Positions 36,625 through 45,673 of a stretch of 61,087 nt of DNA are shown one piece after another. A model generated the notes under the pieces. It did not search any database. It had not been told where the DNA came from and worked only from the letters and a program-made list of their open reading frames with translations. Position 1 is the stretch's first letter; each line of letters begins with the position of its first letter. The DNA is from Bacteroidaceae bacterium (GTDB taxonomy: Bacteria > Bacteroidota > Bacteroidia > Bacteroidales > Bacteroidaceae), in assembly GCA_017451695.1 (NCBI GenBank), contig JAFTNW010000016.1, forward strand, positions 1 to 61,087. Direction: 5' to 3'. The position numbers were made by a program, and so were the translations under genes.

Positions 36625-39600
36625 ATGAAAACCAAAAAACTCTATTTGTATCTGTTTGCCTTGATTGCAAACATTACAATTGTGTGGGCCGGAGCCTCAT
36701 CGTTTCCCGCGATAGGCGCAACATTGGCCAACGCTTTTGAGAGTGGGAAGCAAGCAAGTACTTCCCTTTACGAAAGTGGTGCAGAGGTACAGAGTACCGA
36801 GGTTTACAATGCAGAGGAAGCAATCCTCCCGACATTCGCAAGCCAAGCAAGCCCTGTGTGGCACCATGTCAAGTTCAACAACAGCGGCAATGCCATCTGC
36901 GACCAGGGCGCAGACGAAAACGTAACAATAGGCACCGCTACCGAATCCGATGCCTATATGTGGAACATTGTAGGATCGAAAGAAGCCTTCTACATGGTGA
37001 GCAAGCCTGGCAACTATCTTGCATATGATGCCACAAGCAATCGTTACACAACAACAAGTGATAGGAGCAAGAAGGCCGCCTTTACACTTACCGAGGGAAA
37101 TACCGGTTGCTGGGAAATCGTGCGTAAAGGCTCGGATAAATCAATGAGCCAGGCAGAGGGCAACGTTGCAGAGGCTGATGCCAACGGCGATGCCAACCAG
37201 ATTATATTCACAGACCTCACACCCGTGATTTACGACCCCGCAATCTTCTCAACCGAAGAGGCTCCCGTGTGGTATCAGGTTATTTTCCAGAACGGCAAAT
37301 GGGCTTTGACCGACCAAGGTTCGGAACAGAATGCCCTCACAGCAACAAGCGATCGCAGCGCCGATGCACAGAAATGGCAATTCATAGGCACACCCGAAAG
37401 TTTCTATATGAAAAGCAAGAACGGTAATTGGTTGGGATTCAGCACAAGCACATCGTTCTACTACTCTACAAGCGAGGCAAACAAAACTGAATTGAAAGTT
37501 TTCAAGACCTCTAACAACAGCTACTCGGGAGCATACGAAATACAGCGTGTAGGCGCAAGCGACTGCATGAACATGTTCCAGGGTGCAGGCGCGGACAAGA
37601 AGATAAGCAACTGGACCGTGGGCGACAGCGGTAACCCCGTGGCATTCGTTGCCGAAAGCGAGGAGCCCGAGGTTATCGAACTCCCCTACTTCTCAACCGA
37701 AGAGGCACCAGAATATTGGTGGGTGCATTTTAACACAAGCAATGCAGCACTCAAAGATATGGGTGCCAACAGCAATGCACAGACAGCAGCAAAGGCTTAT
37801 GCCAACGAACAATTGTGGCAATTAGTGGGCGACGAGACAAGTTTCTACATGAAGAACAAAGCCGGGCGTTACCTTATCTACAACAGTGAAGCAAGCCGTT
37901 TCCAAACCACAGAAACCGCCGACAGCAAGACAACACTGCAACTGAACTCTTTGGGTGATGATAATTTTGAGATACAGCTGCATAATACAAGCGGCCACAA
38001 CTCCATGAACCCCAACGGAGGTGCAGGCACAGGCAAAGAGCTGGGAGTTTGGTCATCAGGCGATGCAAACAACCCCTTGACATTCATAAGTGCCGAGCCC
38101 ACATACCCCAACTTCAGCGATGCCGATAACAGCTATTGGTACTTCATAAAGTTTGGTAACGGTGGCTGGGTTATTGAAGACAAAGGCACAGGAAACAATG
38201 TGCAGACTGCTGCAACCGACGACCTCGACCAGCAGAAATGGAAACTCGTGGGCACAAAAGACAACTGCCAGATTGTAAATAAAGCAGGCAACTATCTTGT
38301 ATATGCGAGCGAGCGCATCAAGGCAAGCACAAGCCAAGATGCTCAAGGCTTTAAGGTGGTACCCACCGAGAACGGCAGCTACCCCTTGTATTTTGAGATA
38401 CAGCACGCAAGCTCCACCACCACCGCATTTAATATGTGGGGTGGCGCAGGCAGTGGCAAAGAACTTGGCCTTTGGAACGCCAACGCAGCCGGTAACCCCT
38501 TGCAGTTCATCAGCGAGGAGAGCATTGTTTATCCCGAGTTCAAGGTTGCCGAATCAGACGCAACAGCACCCGAGGAGAAACTCACACTCTGGTACACACA
38601 GCCTGCAACCGCAACAGGCGTTGCAAACACATGGATGGAGTACTCGCTCCCCATTGGTAACGGACAGTTTGGTGCATCGCTCTTCGGCGGTGTAGAAAAA
38701 GACCAGATTCTATTCAACGACAAAACCCTGTGGAGCGGTGGTCCCAATTCATACGGTTACTACCTTCCCTTTGGCTCTGTATATATAGAGGATATTAGCG
38801 GTAACTTCACATACAACGGCACAAAGCCCGTTAAGAATTACTATCGCGACCTGAACCTCGCAACAGCCACAGGAACCGTTACATACGAGGATATCAATGG
38901 TGTTAAATACACCAAGCAGTATATCGCAAGCAACCCCGACAAAGCCGTTGTTACAAAAATCACAGCATCTGAGGCAGGCAAGCTCAATTTCCGCATCACA
39001 ATGGAAAGCGGCAAGCCCACCGTTGCAGCCGAAACAACCTACACTAACGGTTACGCACAATTCACCGGCAAATTGCAAACAGTGAGCTACAACGCTACAC
39101 TAAAAGTTGTTGCCAAGGGCGGTTTCACATCAACAGGTGCCGATGGCATCACTGTTGAGGAGGCCGACGAGGTACTGCTTGTTATTGTGGGCAGCACCGA
39201 CTTTGTGGGCAATCTCGTTTCACACGTAAACGGCAATGCCGAGAACCTCCCCGCTGACAATATGGCACAAGCCGATGCAGTGGCCGAGAAAGGCTGGGAC
39301 GCAGTTTATGCAGCCCACGTTGCCGACCATCAGGAGTTCTTCAATCGTGTAACACTCGAGCTCGACGGTGTGGAGAACGACCTCCCCACCAACGAACTTA
39401 TAACAGAGTATAACGCAGCAAGCGGCGCACGCAACCTTATGCTCGAGCAGCTATACTACAACTATGGCCGCTACCTCTCAATAGCATCTTCACGCGGTAC
39501 CGACCTGCCCAACAACCTGCAAGGTATATGGAACAACACCTGCACACCACCCTGGCACAGCGATATCCACGCCAACATCAACGTGCAGATGAACTATTGG

Positions 39601-42600
39601 CCCGTGTCGGCAGGCAACCTCAACGAGATGTACGAACCCTTCCTTAATTATATTATTAATGAGGCTGCACAACCCGAATGGAGAACCCTCGCAAGCAACG
39701 CCGTTACATCGCTCAACAGCACACTCGGCACAACCACTGCTGTTCGCCAAGACAGCTGGACCTGCTTGACCGAGAACAACATCTTCGGTGGCATCAGCGG
39801 CTTTGCTCCCAACTATGTTATTGCCAACGCATGGTATGTAACACACCTATGGCAGTACTACCGCTACACACTCGACAAGACCTACCTTGCAAAGGCATTC
39901 CCTGCAATGAAGGGTTCATCGCTTTTCTGGGCAGACCGCATGGTTCTTGCATCTGACGGCACATACGAGTGCCCCAACGAATATTCTCCCGAGCATGGCC
40001 CCGGCAGCGAAAATGCTGTTGCACACGCACAGCAAATTGCATGGGAGTCTATCGACAACACTATTAAAGCCGCAGACATCCTGGGTGGTGTAGAGGCAGG
40101 CATCATCACAGAAGATGATTATGACCTGTTGAAAGACCGCTTGGCAAAGATGGATAGAGGACTTGCCATTGAGCAGTACGAGGCTAATGGTAGCTGGCCC
40201 GCAGAACGCAACGGCATAAAAGCGGGCGATAATATTATCCGCGAGTGGAAATACAGCCGCTTCTACGCATCGGGCGATCAAGGACACCGCCATATGTCAC
40301 ACCTCATGGCTCTCTACCCCTTCGGCCAGCTCACACCCGCCGATGAAGAGCTGTTTGAGGCTGCCATCAACTCAATGAAACTGCGTGGCGACGAATCTAC
40401 CGGTTGGTCAATGGGTTGGAAGATTAACTTGTGGGCACGCGCATTGATGGGCGACCGCTCACATGCAATCCTGCGCAAAGCATTGAAACACTCAACATCA
40501 TACGGCACTAACGCTGGTGCCGGCGGTATATACTACAACCTTTACGACTCGCACGCACCCTTCCAGATTGATGGTAACTTCGGTGCATGCTCGGGTATAA
40601 ACGAAATGTTGTTGCAGAGCCACACCGATGTAATTGACATTCTCCCCGCATTGCCCACAGAGTGGAGCAAGGGAAGCATCAACGGCTTAAAGGCTGTGGG
40701 CGACTTCACCGTGAGCATAGATTGGGAAAACAATCAAGCCAACAAGGTTACAATCACCAACAATCAGGGCCAGCCCTGCTATGTGAAATGTGCTAATTTA
40801 GCCGATGCCGATGTTCTTGTAAACGGTGTAGCCGTTGCACTTGGTGAGGCAAAGACCGTTAACGGCCTTGAGTGCTACCAAATAGAGTCTGAAGCCGGCG
40901 ACGAAATTGTAATAACATTTGCCAATGCCACACAGACAGACAAGAGCGCACTTGAAGCATTGATTGCAAAGACCGAGGAACTTATAAACGAGTGCTACGA
41001 CTACTTTGCACAGGAGGCTACACTCAGCACTACCGAGGGCGATGATTGCTACATATGGTCAAATGCCGACCACAATGCTCACAACTCATCAACAGATGGT
41101 GGCGGTGTTGCAGCCCTCATAGACGGTGAGAGTGGCACCTACCTCCACACAAACTGGAACAACTCTGTAAATACAATCACCGACGACCACTTTATCCAAG
41201 TGAACCTTGGCGATGGCAATGCTGTATCGGAATTCAAGTTCAAATACAAGGCACGCACAGGTGGCGGCCTTGGCGACTACCCCACAACCATAAAGGTTCA
41301 GGGCAGCACCAATGGCAACGACTTTGAGGATATTGCAACCGTTCAACCACGTAACGCCGACAACGGAACAATACAGAACGGCGCAGAGTGGACATCAGAA
41401 ATTCTGGGCAACGGAAACGAATACAGCTACTTGCGTTTCTATGTAACAGCAACAACCACCAACAGGACTGCCGGTGGGCACATCTATTGGCACATGGCAG
41501 AATTTGACCTATTAACACGCAGCGAAGAGCCTGACATTAAATACCCCGGCAAGATTGTAGAAGAATCGGTAGCAACTGCACAGACAGAGGTTGAGACAGC
41601 AACAGCTGCATTGACCGCAACACAAACCGTTGCCGAGTATCAAGCAATGCTTGCCGACCTGCAAGAGGCATACGATAATCTATTGGCAGCAATAACCATC
41701 ACCGGCCCCGAAACAGGTAAATACTACCGCATAAAGGGTAAGCAAAGCAACAATTACATTGACGCTGTAAATTGCTATAGTGGCGACCAGATGGGTATGA
41801 AATCGGATGCCGAGTGCAACCTCGCAGGTACCATCTTCTACCTCGACGAGAACAACCGCCTGCTCAACTATGCAACAGGTACATACATTTATGGTACACG
41901 CCACATAGGCACAGCAGACACTGCAGAGAAGAATGCGTGGACATTCAGCCGTTCGACATACAACAGCGACAGCTGGACACTCACATCAAATTCAGGCAGT
42001 TCAAAGCAGCTCCATGACAGTGGTAACAGAGCAGACCGTTGCAGCAGCATCTGCGGCAATAGACACGATTTCATCCTTGAAGAGGTAACCGAGTTGCCTA
42101 TCACAATAAAGTCTACAGGCTACGCAACATTCTTTGCACCTGTGGAGACAACAATTTCCGAAGGCGTAGAAGTTTACTATATAAATGAGGTGGCCAACAG
42201 CTATGCGAAGATGACAAAGATTGAGGATAATATTGTTCCTGCAGAGACCGGAATAATACTTAAAGGCAACGAGGATACATACCGCGCCATCATCAACTAC
42301 GAGGGCTCAACAGGTGAGATTGCAGACAACATGTTGCATGGCACCGCCGAAAGAGTCCTAATCAACAAAGAGAGTAACAAGGCATACTATATACTCTCCG
42401 AGGTTGACAATAAAGTTGGCATGCACACTCCTGTAAAAGGCGACGTCGATACCTCATTCTACAACGACAGCCATAAAGCTTATATGATTGTAGAAGGTGC
42501 CACACAGATAGCCGGTTACAGTTTCAAATTCGATTGGGACGGCACAACCGGCATTGATGACGTTGATGCAGAAGGCAACACCGTAACTGCCATATACGAC

Positions 42601-42693
42601 CTGCAAGGCCGCAAGGTTAATGCAATTACGGCTCCCGGTTACTACATCATAAATGGTAAATTGGTTGGTGTAACACCCGAGAGCATAAAGTAA
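36625..42693 (+). CDS. Giant multidomain GH95 alpha-L-fucosidase
   Basis: A 2022-residue secreted enzyme with a signal peptide at 1-23. Four tandem modules at about 75-190, 210-345, 355-490 and 500-630 each open like APVWYQVIFQNGKW and resemble ricin-type beta-trefoils. The GH95 domain spans about 650-1440. Its likely catalytic residues are the Asn pair in HSDIHANINVQMNYWP (near 980), Glu1123 in SPEHGPG and Asp1316 in QIDGNFG; GH95 members cleave alpha-1,2-fucose. An F5/8-type (CBM32-like) module follows at 1465-1635, then a short helical linker, a fifth trefoil-like module at 1694-1823 and a C-terminal IYDLQGRKV...YYIINGKLV tail of a kind seen in secreted Bacteroidales proteins. It has no SusCD partners. 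Confidence 0.9.
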   Translation: MKTKKLYLYLFALIANITIVWAGASSFPAIGATLANAFESGKQASTSLYESGAEVQSTEVYNAEEAILPTFASQASPVWHHVKFNNSGNAICDQGADENVTIGTATESDAYMWNIVGSKEAFYMVSKPGNYLAYDATSNRYTTTSDRSKKAAFTLTEGNTGCWEIVRKGSDKSMSQAEGNVAEADANGDANQIIFTDLTPVIYDPAIFSTEEAPVWYQVIFQNGKWALTDQGSEQNALTATSDRSADAQKWQFIGTPESFYMKSKNGNWLGFSTSTSFYYSTSEANKTELKVFKTSNNSYSGAYEIQRVGASDCMNMFQGAGADKKISNWTVGDSGNPVAFVAESEEPEVIELPYFSTEEAPEYWWVHFNTSNAALKDMGANSNAQTAAKAYANEQLWQLVGDETSFYMKNKAGRYLIYNSEASRFQTTETADSKTTLQLNSLGDDNFEIQLHNTSGHNSMNPNGGAGTGKELGVWSSGDANNPLTFISAEPTYPNFSDADNSYWYFIKFGNGGWVIEDKGTGNNVQTAATDDLDQQKWKLVGTKDNCQIVNKAGNYLVYASERIKASTSQDAQGFKVVPTENGSYPLYFEIQHASSTTTAFNMWGGAGSGKELGLWNANAAGNPLQFISEESIVYPEFKVAESDATAPEEKLTLWYTQPATATGVANTWMEYSLPIGNGQFGASLFGGVEKDQILFNDKTLWSGGPNSYGYYLPFGSVYIEDISGNFTYNGTKPVKNYYRDLNLATATGTVTYEDINGVKYTKQYIASNPDKAVVTKITASEAGKLNFRITMESGKPTVAAETTYTNGYAQFTGKLQTVSYNATLKVVAKGGFTSTGADGITVEEADEVLLVIVGSTDFVGNLVSHVNGNAENLPADNMAQADAVAEKGWDAVYAAHVADHQEFFNRVTLELDGVENDLPTNELITEYNAASGARNLMLEQLYYNYGRYLSIASSRGTDLPNNLQGIWNNTCTPPWHSDIHANINVQMNYWPVSAGNLNEMYEPFLNYIINEAAQPEWRTLASNAVTSLNSTLGTTTAVRQDSWTCLTENNIFGGISGFAPNYVIANAWYVTHLWQYYRYTLDKTYLAKAFPAMKGSSLFWADRMVLASDGTYECPNEYSPEHGPGSENAVAHAQQIAWESIDNTIKAADILGGVEAGIITEDDYDLLKDRLAKMDRGLAIEQYEANGSWPAERNGIKAGDNIIREWKYSRFYASGDQGHRHMSHLMALYPFGQLTPADEELFEAAINSMKLRGDESTGWSMGWKINLWARALMGDRSHAILRKALKHSTSYGTNAGAGGIYYNLYDSHAPFQIDGNFGACSGINEMLLQSHTDVIDILPALPTEWSKGSINGLKAVGDFTVSIDWENNQANKVTITNNQGQPCYVKCANLADADVLVNGVAVALGEAKTVNGLECYQIESEAGDEIVITFANATQTDKSALEALIAKTEELINECYDYFAQEATLSTTEGDDCYIWSNADHNAHNSSTDGGGVAALIDGESGTYLHTNWNNSVNTITDDHFIQVNLGDGNAVSEFKFKYKARTGGGLGDYPTTIKVQGSTNGNDFEDIATVQPRNADNGTIQNGAEWTSEILGNGNEYSYLRFYVTATTTNRTAGGHIYWHMAEFDLLTRSEEPDIKYPGKIVEESVATAQTEVETATAALTATQTVAEYQAMLADLQEAYDNLLAAITITGPETGKYYRIKGKQSNNYIDAVNCYSGDQMGMKSDAECNLAGTIFYLDENNRLLNYATGTYIYGTRHIGTADTAEKNAWTFSRSTYNSDSWTLTSNSGSSKQLHDSGNRADRCSSICGNRHDFILEEVTELPITIKSTGYATFFAPVETTISEGVEVYYINEVANSYAKMTKIEDNIVPAETGIILKGNEDTYRAIINYEGSTGEIADNMLHGTAERVLINKESNKAYYILSEVDNKVGMHTPVKGDVDTSFYNDSHKAYMIVEGATQIAGYSFKFDWDGTTGIDDVDAEGNTVTAIYDLQGRKVNAITAPGYYIINGKLVGVTPESIK

Positions 42694-42726
42694 GAACAGT
42701 ACTACATATTTTGTAGATTTTCCTTA

Positions 42727-42762
42727 TAAATACGGCTGTGAATGAATTCACAGCCGTATTTA
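42727..42762 (+). terminator. Terminator of the GH95 gene
   Basis: Perfect 16-bp arms (42727-42742 and 42747-42762) around loop TGAA, 33 bases after the GH95 stop. Confidence 0.85.
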
Positions 42763-43076
42763 TTGTATCCAAAGATAAAGCAGCAAACCAAAATACGCCA
42801 CTATTATTAACCAACAAAAAAGATACACTACAAATAAAGCCACGCAGCTTTTATTGGCAAATCATCAAATAGCTGTAAAAACATTTATCCGTTATTTAAC
42901 AAGCAATCTACCATAGACAACACTCATACCATCCAATACATGAAGTTTTTTACTCGCAATAAAATGTGGCAGACAATGCGATGGCGAACAGCAGGCACTA
43001 ACGACTATCAATAAGTTCTTTACCACACACCCGCCATGTAGAACACTAAGTGAAGAGATCTAAAAAAATAGAGAAT

Positions 43077-43124
43077 CGGGATTCCTCGCTTCGCATTGGG
43101 ATGAATGACAAAACAAGTTTTGTC
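43077..43124. repeat. Fragment of a palindromic intergenic repeat
   Basis: CGGGATTCCTCGCTTCGCAT, then GGGATGAATGACAAAAC and a perfect 8-bp-arm hairpin GACAAAACAAGTTTTGTC at 43107-43124. It shares the CTCnC..TTCG...GATGACAA pattern with the right half of 36467-36545. It is non-coding and sits in the 610-base gap 42694-43304, which also holds the GH95 terminator, the repeat at 43159-43200 and the rpmB-operon terminator. I see no gene there. Confidence 0.55.
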
Positions 43125-43158
43125 GTTTCCATGGAGCAAAGCGACGAGGCATGTTATT

Positions 43159-43200
43159 GAGGATTTATAGCAACGCCCTGACTTTTGCCGGTGCCCCCTA
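43159..43200 (+). repeat. Degenerate internal relative of the terminal inverted repeat
   Basis: GAGGATTTATAGCAACGCCC, then ACTTTTGCCGGTGCCCCCTA, aligns by eye with 112-155 of the left arm (GAGGATTTTGTAGCAACTCC, then GCTTTTGCAGGTGAGCCCCT) with a few substitutions and short gaps. It is in the same orientation as the left arm. Confidence 0.6.
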
Positions 43201-43250
43201 TAACCATTGCCACGAGAGAGCAAGACTCCTACACTCGCAAATAAAAAAGG

Positions 43251-43276
43251 AGAGGATAGTCAATTGACTATCCTCT
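43251..43276 (-). terminator. Terminator of the rpmB-rpmG-DUF4295 operon
   Basis: A perfect 26-base palindrome (AGAGGATAGTCAATTGACTA, then TCCTCT). On the minus strand it is followed by CCTTTTTTATT. It lies 29 bases beyond the DUF4295 stop. Confidence 0.85.
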
Positions 43277-43304
43277 CTCTATTCTATAAACCTATAGGTT
43301 TTAA

Positions 43305-43457
43305 TTACTTCTTCAAAGCCGCATCAGCCTCTGTTTGGGGAAGCATCTCCTCTGCAAACATGTAAGCACCGGTCTTGGGTGATTTAACCATCTTAACAAC
43401 CTTTACGAATTTCTCCTTATCACCAGTCTGGAGAGTTGCAACTGCTTTCTTTGCCAT
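43305..43457 (-). CDS. DUF4295 family protein, 50 residues
   Basis: The minus-strand frame gives a 50-residue basic protein beginning MAKKAVATLQTGDKEKFVKV and ending AEEMLPQTEADAALKK. It matches the DUF4295 family, very small proteins that follow rpmG throughout Bacteroidetes. Size, charge and co-transcription with L33 and L28 suggest a ribosome-associated protein. I recall structural work on Bacteroidetes ribosomes mentioning a lineage-specific small protein, but cannot tie it to this one. It starts six bases after the rpmG stop and is the last gene before the terminator; ftsY, which I expected next, is absent. Confidence 0.88.
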   Translation of the reverse strand: MAKKAVATLQTGDKEKFVKVVKMVKSPKTGAYMFAEEMLPQTEADAALKK

Positions 43458-43463
43458 CTCTTA

Positions 43464-43652
43464 TTACTTTATTTCTTTGTGAATGGTTACTTTCTTCAAA
43501 TAGGGGTTGTATTTCTTCAACTCCAAACGCTCTGTTGTGTTCTTGCGGTTCTTTGTTGTAATATAACGAGACATACCGGGAACACCACTTGTTTTCTGCT
43601 CTGTGCATTCAAGAATTACCTGAACGCGGTTTCCTTTAACCTTCTTAGCCAT
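43464..43652 (-). CDS. rpmG: 50S ribosomal protein L33
   Basis: A 62-residue large-subunit protein ([18 protein letters not shown] and [20 protein letters not shown]). The Cys pairs of the zinc-binding form are lacking: only one Cys is present, so this is the zinc-independent (C-minus) type. It lies between rpmB (17-base gap) and the DUF4295 gene. Confidence 0.97.
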   Translation of the reverse strand: MAKKVKGNRVQVILECTEQKTSGVPGMSRYITTKNRKNTTERLELKKYNPYLKKVTIHKEIK

Positions 43653-43669
43653 ACTTTTTCCTCCTTTAA

Positions 43670-43930
43670 TTAATCGAGTACTTTAATTTCCTCCCAAGCA
43701 ACGTGGCCCTTCTTAACAGCATCTTTAAGTGCTGCATCGAGACCAAGTCGATTGATAGTTTTTAACCCCGCTGCACTCACGCGCAACTGAATCCAACAAT
43801 CTTCTTCTACATAGAAGAACTTCTTAGTAAACAAGTTCACGTTGAAAAGACGCTTTGTTCTTCTCTTTGAGTGTGATACATTGTTACCCACCATAGCTTT
43901 TTTACCGGTGATTTGACAAATTTTAGACAT
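43670..43930 (-). CDS. rpmB: 50S ribosomal protein L28
   Basis: An 86-residue large-subunit protein, beginning [20 protein letters not shown] and continuing [18 protein letters not shown]. The zinc-binding CxxC pattern of some L28 proteins is absent (a single Cys5 near the N-terminus). It is the first gene of rpmB-rpmG-DUF4295, with a textbook Bacteroidetes promoter at 43981-44012. Confidence 0.97.
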   Translation of the reverse strand: MSKICQITGKKAMVGNNVSHSKRRTKRLFNVNLFTKKFFYVEEDCWIQLRVSAAGLKTINRLGLDAALKDAVKKGHVAWEEIKVLD

Positions 43931-43980
43931 CGCTATATATTTTTTTGTTTATTCTTTTGATACTTACTCAAAACAGAGTG

Positions 43981-44012
43981 CAAAGATATAGATTTTTACA
44001 TAACCTTGCAAA
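43981..44012 (-). promoter_or_regulatory. Promoter of the rpmB operon (-33 and -7)
   Basis: On the minus strand TTTG (44009-44012), a 20-base spacer, then TATCTTTG (43981-43988). Both boxes and the spacing fit the Bacteroidetes consensus. The leader to rpmB is about 50 bases. Confidence 0.8.
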
Positions 44013-44046
44013 CAAAAAAGCAATTATTTTACAAAAAGTAAAAAGA

Positions 44047-44547
44047 TTACCCCCTTTCGGTTTCGGCTGCACATTCCTTAAAAAATGCGAGCGCGCTAAA
44101 TACCGTGTGTTCTATATTGGCCTTGCGCCCTTTGTCGTCCATTTGCAACAAGCGAGTGAACACATCGCCACCCACAGCCACAGCTATCCACACCGTGCCC
44201 ACAGGCTTTTCGGGAGTGCCGCCACCTGGGCCTGCAATACCCGATGTAGCCACGGCGCAATCTACATTCATCACACGTTGCACGCCCTGCGCCATCTGCT
44301 TTACAACCTCTTCGCTCACCGCACCATAGGTTGCAAGAGCGTCCTCGCCTACACCAAGCACCGCGGCCTTCACCTCGTTGCTATATGCAACCACGGAGCC
44401 TTTGAATACTGCCGAACAACCTGCAATGCCTGTTATTGCAGCCGCTATCGAGCCACCCGTGCAACTTTCGGCCGTGGCAAATGTGCGCCCATGCTCTGCA
44501 AGCCACTCCACCGTCGCCGCAGCAATATTTTCTATTTCTTCTCTCAT
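44047..44547 (-). CDS. CinA-type nicotinamide-nucleotide amidase
   Basis: A 166-residue protein made of the CinA C-terminal domain alone (PncC type). It deamidates nicotinamide mononucleotide to nicotinate mononucleotide in NAD recycling. FATAESCTGGSIAAAITGIAG and ATSGIAGPGGGTPEKPVGTV are the conserved motifs. The N-terminal ADP-ribose pyrophosphatase (MoCF-like) domain of full CinA is absent. It starts two bases after the tsaD stop and is co-transcribed with tsaD. Confidence 0.93.
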   Translation of the reverse strand: MREEIENIAAATVEWLAEHGRTFATAESCTGGSIAAAITGIAGCSAVFKGSVVAYSNEVKAAVLGVGEDALATYGAVSEEVVKQMAQGVQRVMNVDCAVATSGIAGPGGGTPEKPVGTVWIAVAVGGDVFTRLLQMDDKGRKANIEHTVFSALAFFKECAAETERG

Positions 44548-44549
44548 TA

Positions 44550-45572
44550 TTATAATGTAGTGCGCGAAAAGGCCGGCTGGTCCATTGCACAGAAATCCTT
44601 ATCAAGAAATTTGTAATAGCCCACAATTCCTATCATTGCAGCATTGTCTGTTGTGAAACCGAATTTAGGAATAAAGATTTCCCAACCATATCGTTTTGCA
44701 TAAGCTTTGTAAGCCTCGCGCAACGCTGTATTGGCCGACACGCCACCCGACAGGGCTATTCGTTTTATACCCAACGCCTTGGATGCCTTATACAGTTTAT
44801 CCATAAGAATATCCACCACCGTAGCCTCGAACGATGCAGCCAAATCCTCTTTATGAGCATCTACATAATTATCGTCATCGGCAACCAATTTGCGCAACGT
44901 ATAGAGGAATGATGTTTTAAGGCCGCTGAAACTATAATCAAACCCCGGGATATGCGGTTTGCTGAAGCTATAAGCCTTGGGGTTACCTTTGCGGGCCAAG
45001 CGGTCTATAATGGGGCCACCCGGGTATCCCAAGCCCATAACTTTGGCACACTTATCCATGGCCTCACCCGCCGCATCGTCTATCGTCTGCCCCACAATCT
45101 CCATATCCTTGTAGCTGTTCACCTTCACTATCTGCGAATTGCCACCGCTCACCATAAGACATAGGAAGGGGAAATCGGGGCTTTTGTGCTCCTCGCCATC
45201 CTCCTTAATAAAATGCGCCATTATATGCCCTTGTAAATGATTGACCTCAATCATGGGCACACCAAGCGACGCTGCCAATCCTTTGGCAAACGAAACACCC
45301 ACAAGCAAAGAGCCCATGAGGCCCGGGCCGCGCGTAAAGGCTATGGCGCTCAACTGTTCCTTCTCGATACCGGCCTTTTTGAGCGCGGCATCCACCACGG
45401 GTACGATATTCTGCTCATGCGCACGGGATGCAAGTTCAGGCACCACTCCACCATATTGTTCGTGTACCGCCTGCCCGGCTGTAACATTAGACAACACGGT
45501 TTCGCCACGCATTACCGCAGCCGATGTATCGTCGCACGACGACTCAATAGCCAATATATATATATTCTCCAT
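44550..45572 (-). CDS. tsaD: tRNA N6-adenosine threonylcarbamoyltransferase TsaD
   Basis: A 340-residue ASKHA-fold enzyme that transfers threonylcarbamoyl to A37 of ANN-decoding tRNAs, together with TsaB and TsaE. IESSCDDTSAAVMRG opens the protein. Iron-binding HLQGH precedes FLCLMVSGGNSQIV, and LSGGVSANTALREAY is the C-terminal nucleotide site. I chose ATG 45572; the frame extends 12 codons upstream through the promoter. It is the first gene of tsaD-cinA, and a -7 box at 45598-45605 is nearby. Confidence 0.96.
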   Translation of the reverse strand: MENIYILAIESSCDDTSAAVMRGETVLSNVTAGQAVHEQYGGVVPELASRAHEQNIVPVVDAALKKAGIEKEQLSAIAFTRGPGLMGSLLVGVSFAKGLAASLGVPMIEVNHLQGHIMAHFIKEDGEEHKSPDFPFLCLMVSGGNSQIVKVNSYKDMEIVGQTIDDAAGEAMDKCAKVMGLGYPGGPIIDRLARKGNPKAYSFSKPHIPGFDYSFSGLKTSFLYTLRKLVADDDNYVDAHKEDLAASFEATVVDILMDKLYKASKALGIKRIALSGGVSANTALREAYKAYAKRYGWEIFIPKFGFTTDNAAMIGIVGYYKFLDKDFCAMDQPAFSRTTL

Positions 45573-45597
45573 AAAAATCTTTATCCAAAACTTTACG

Positions 45598-45605
45598 CGA
45601 AGATA
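45598..45605 (-). promoter_or_regulatory. -7 box for tsaD-cinA
   Basis: TATCTTCG on the minus strand, 25 bases before the tsaD start, in the divergent gap with the FemAB/GNAT-like gene. Confidence 0.6.
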
Positions 45606-45673
45606 CAATATTATTTCTTTTTATAGAAATTTCAATTGTTTCTTTATAACTTTACCATGGCGAAAGTTACATT

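Noticed and set aside
36641..38530. Tandem repeats in the GH95 N-terminus read as a CRISPR or DNA-level satellite
   Set aside because: The similarity is at the protein-domain level, with diverged DNA and units of about 420 bases.
36625..42693. Polysaccharide utilisation locus around the GH95 gene
   Set aside because: No SusC/SusD pair, hybrid two-component regulator or ECF sigma factor is adjacent; the TonB receptor at 46731 is separated by ribosomal, tsaD and cinA genes.
43130..43215. Possible small RNA or riboswitch in the repeat-rich gap
   Set aside because: No known riboswitch core or promoter-terminator pair is visible; the sequence is better explained as repeat fragments.
43945..44616. 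223-codon open frame on the plus strand
   Set aside because: It overlaps cinA and the rpmB promoter in antisense, and the protein has no coherent domain.
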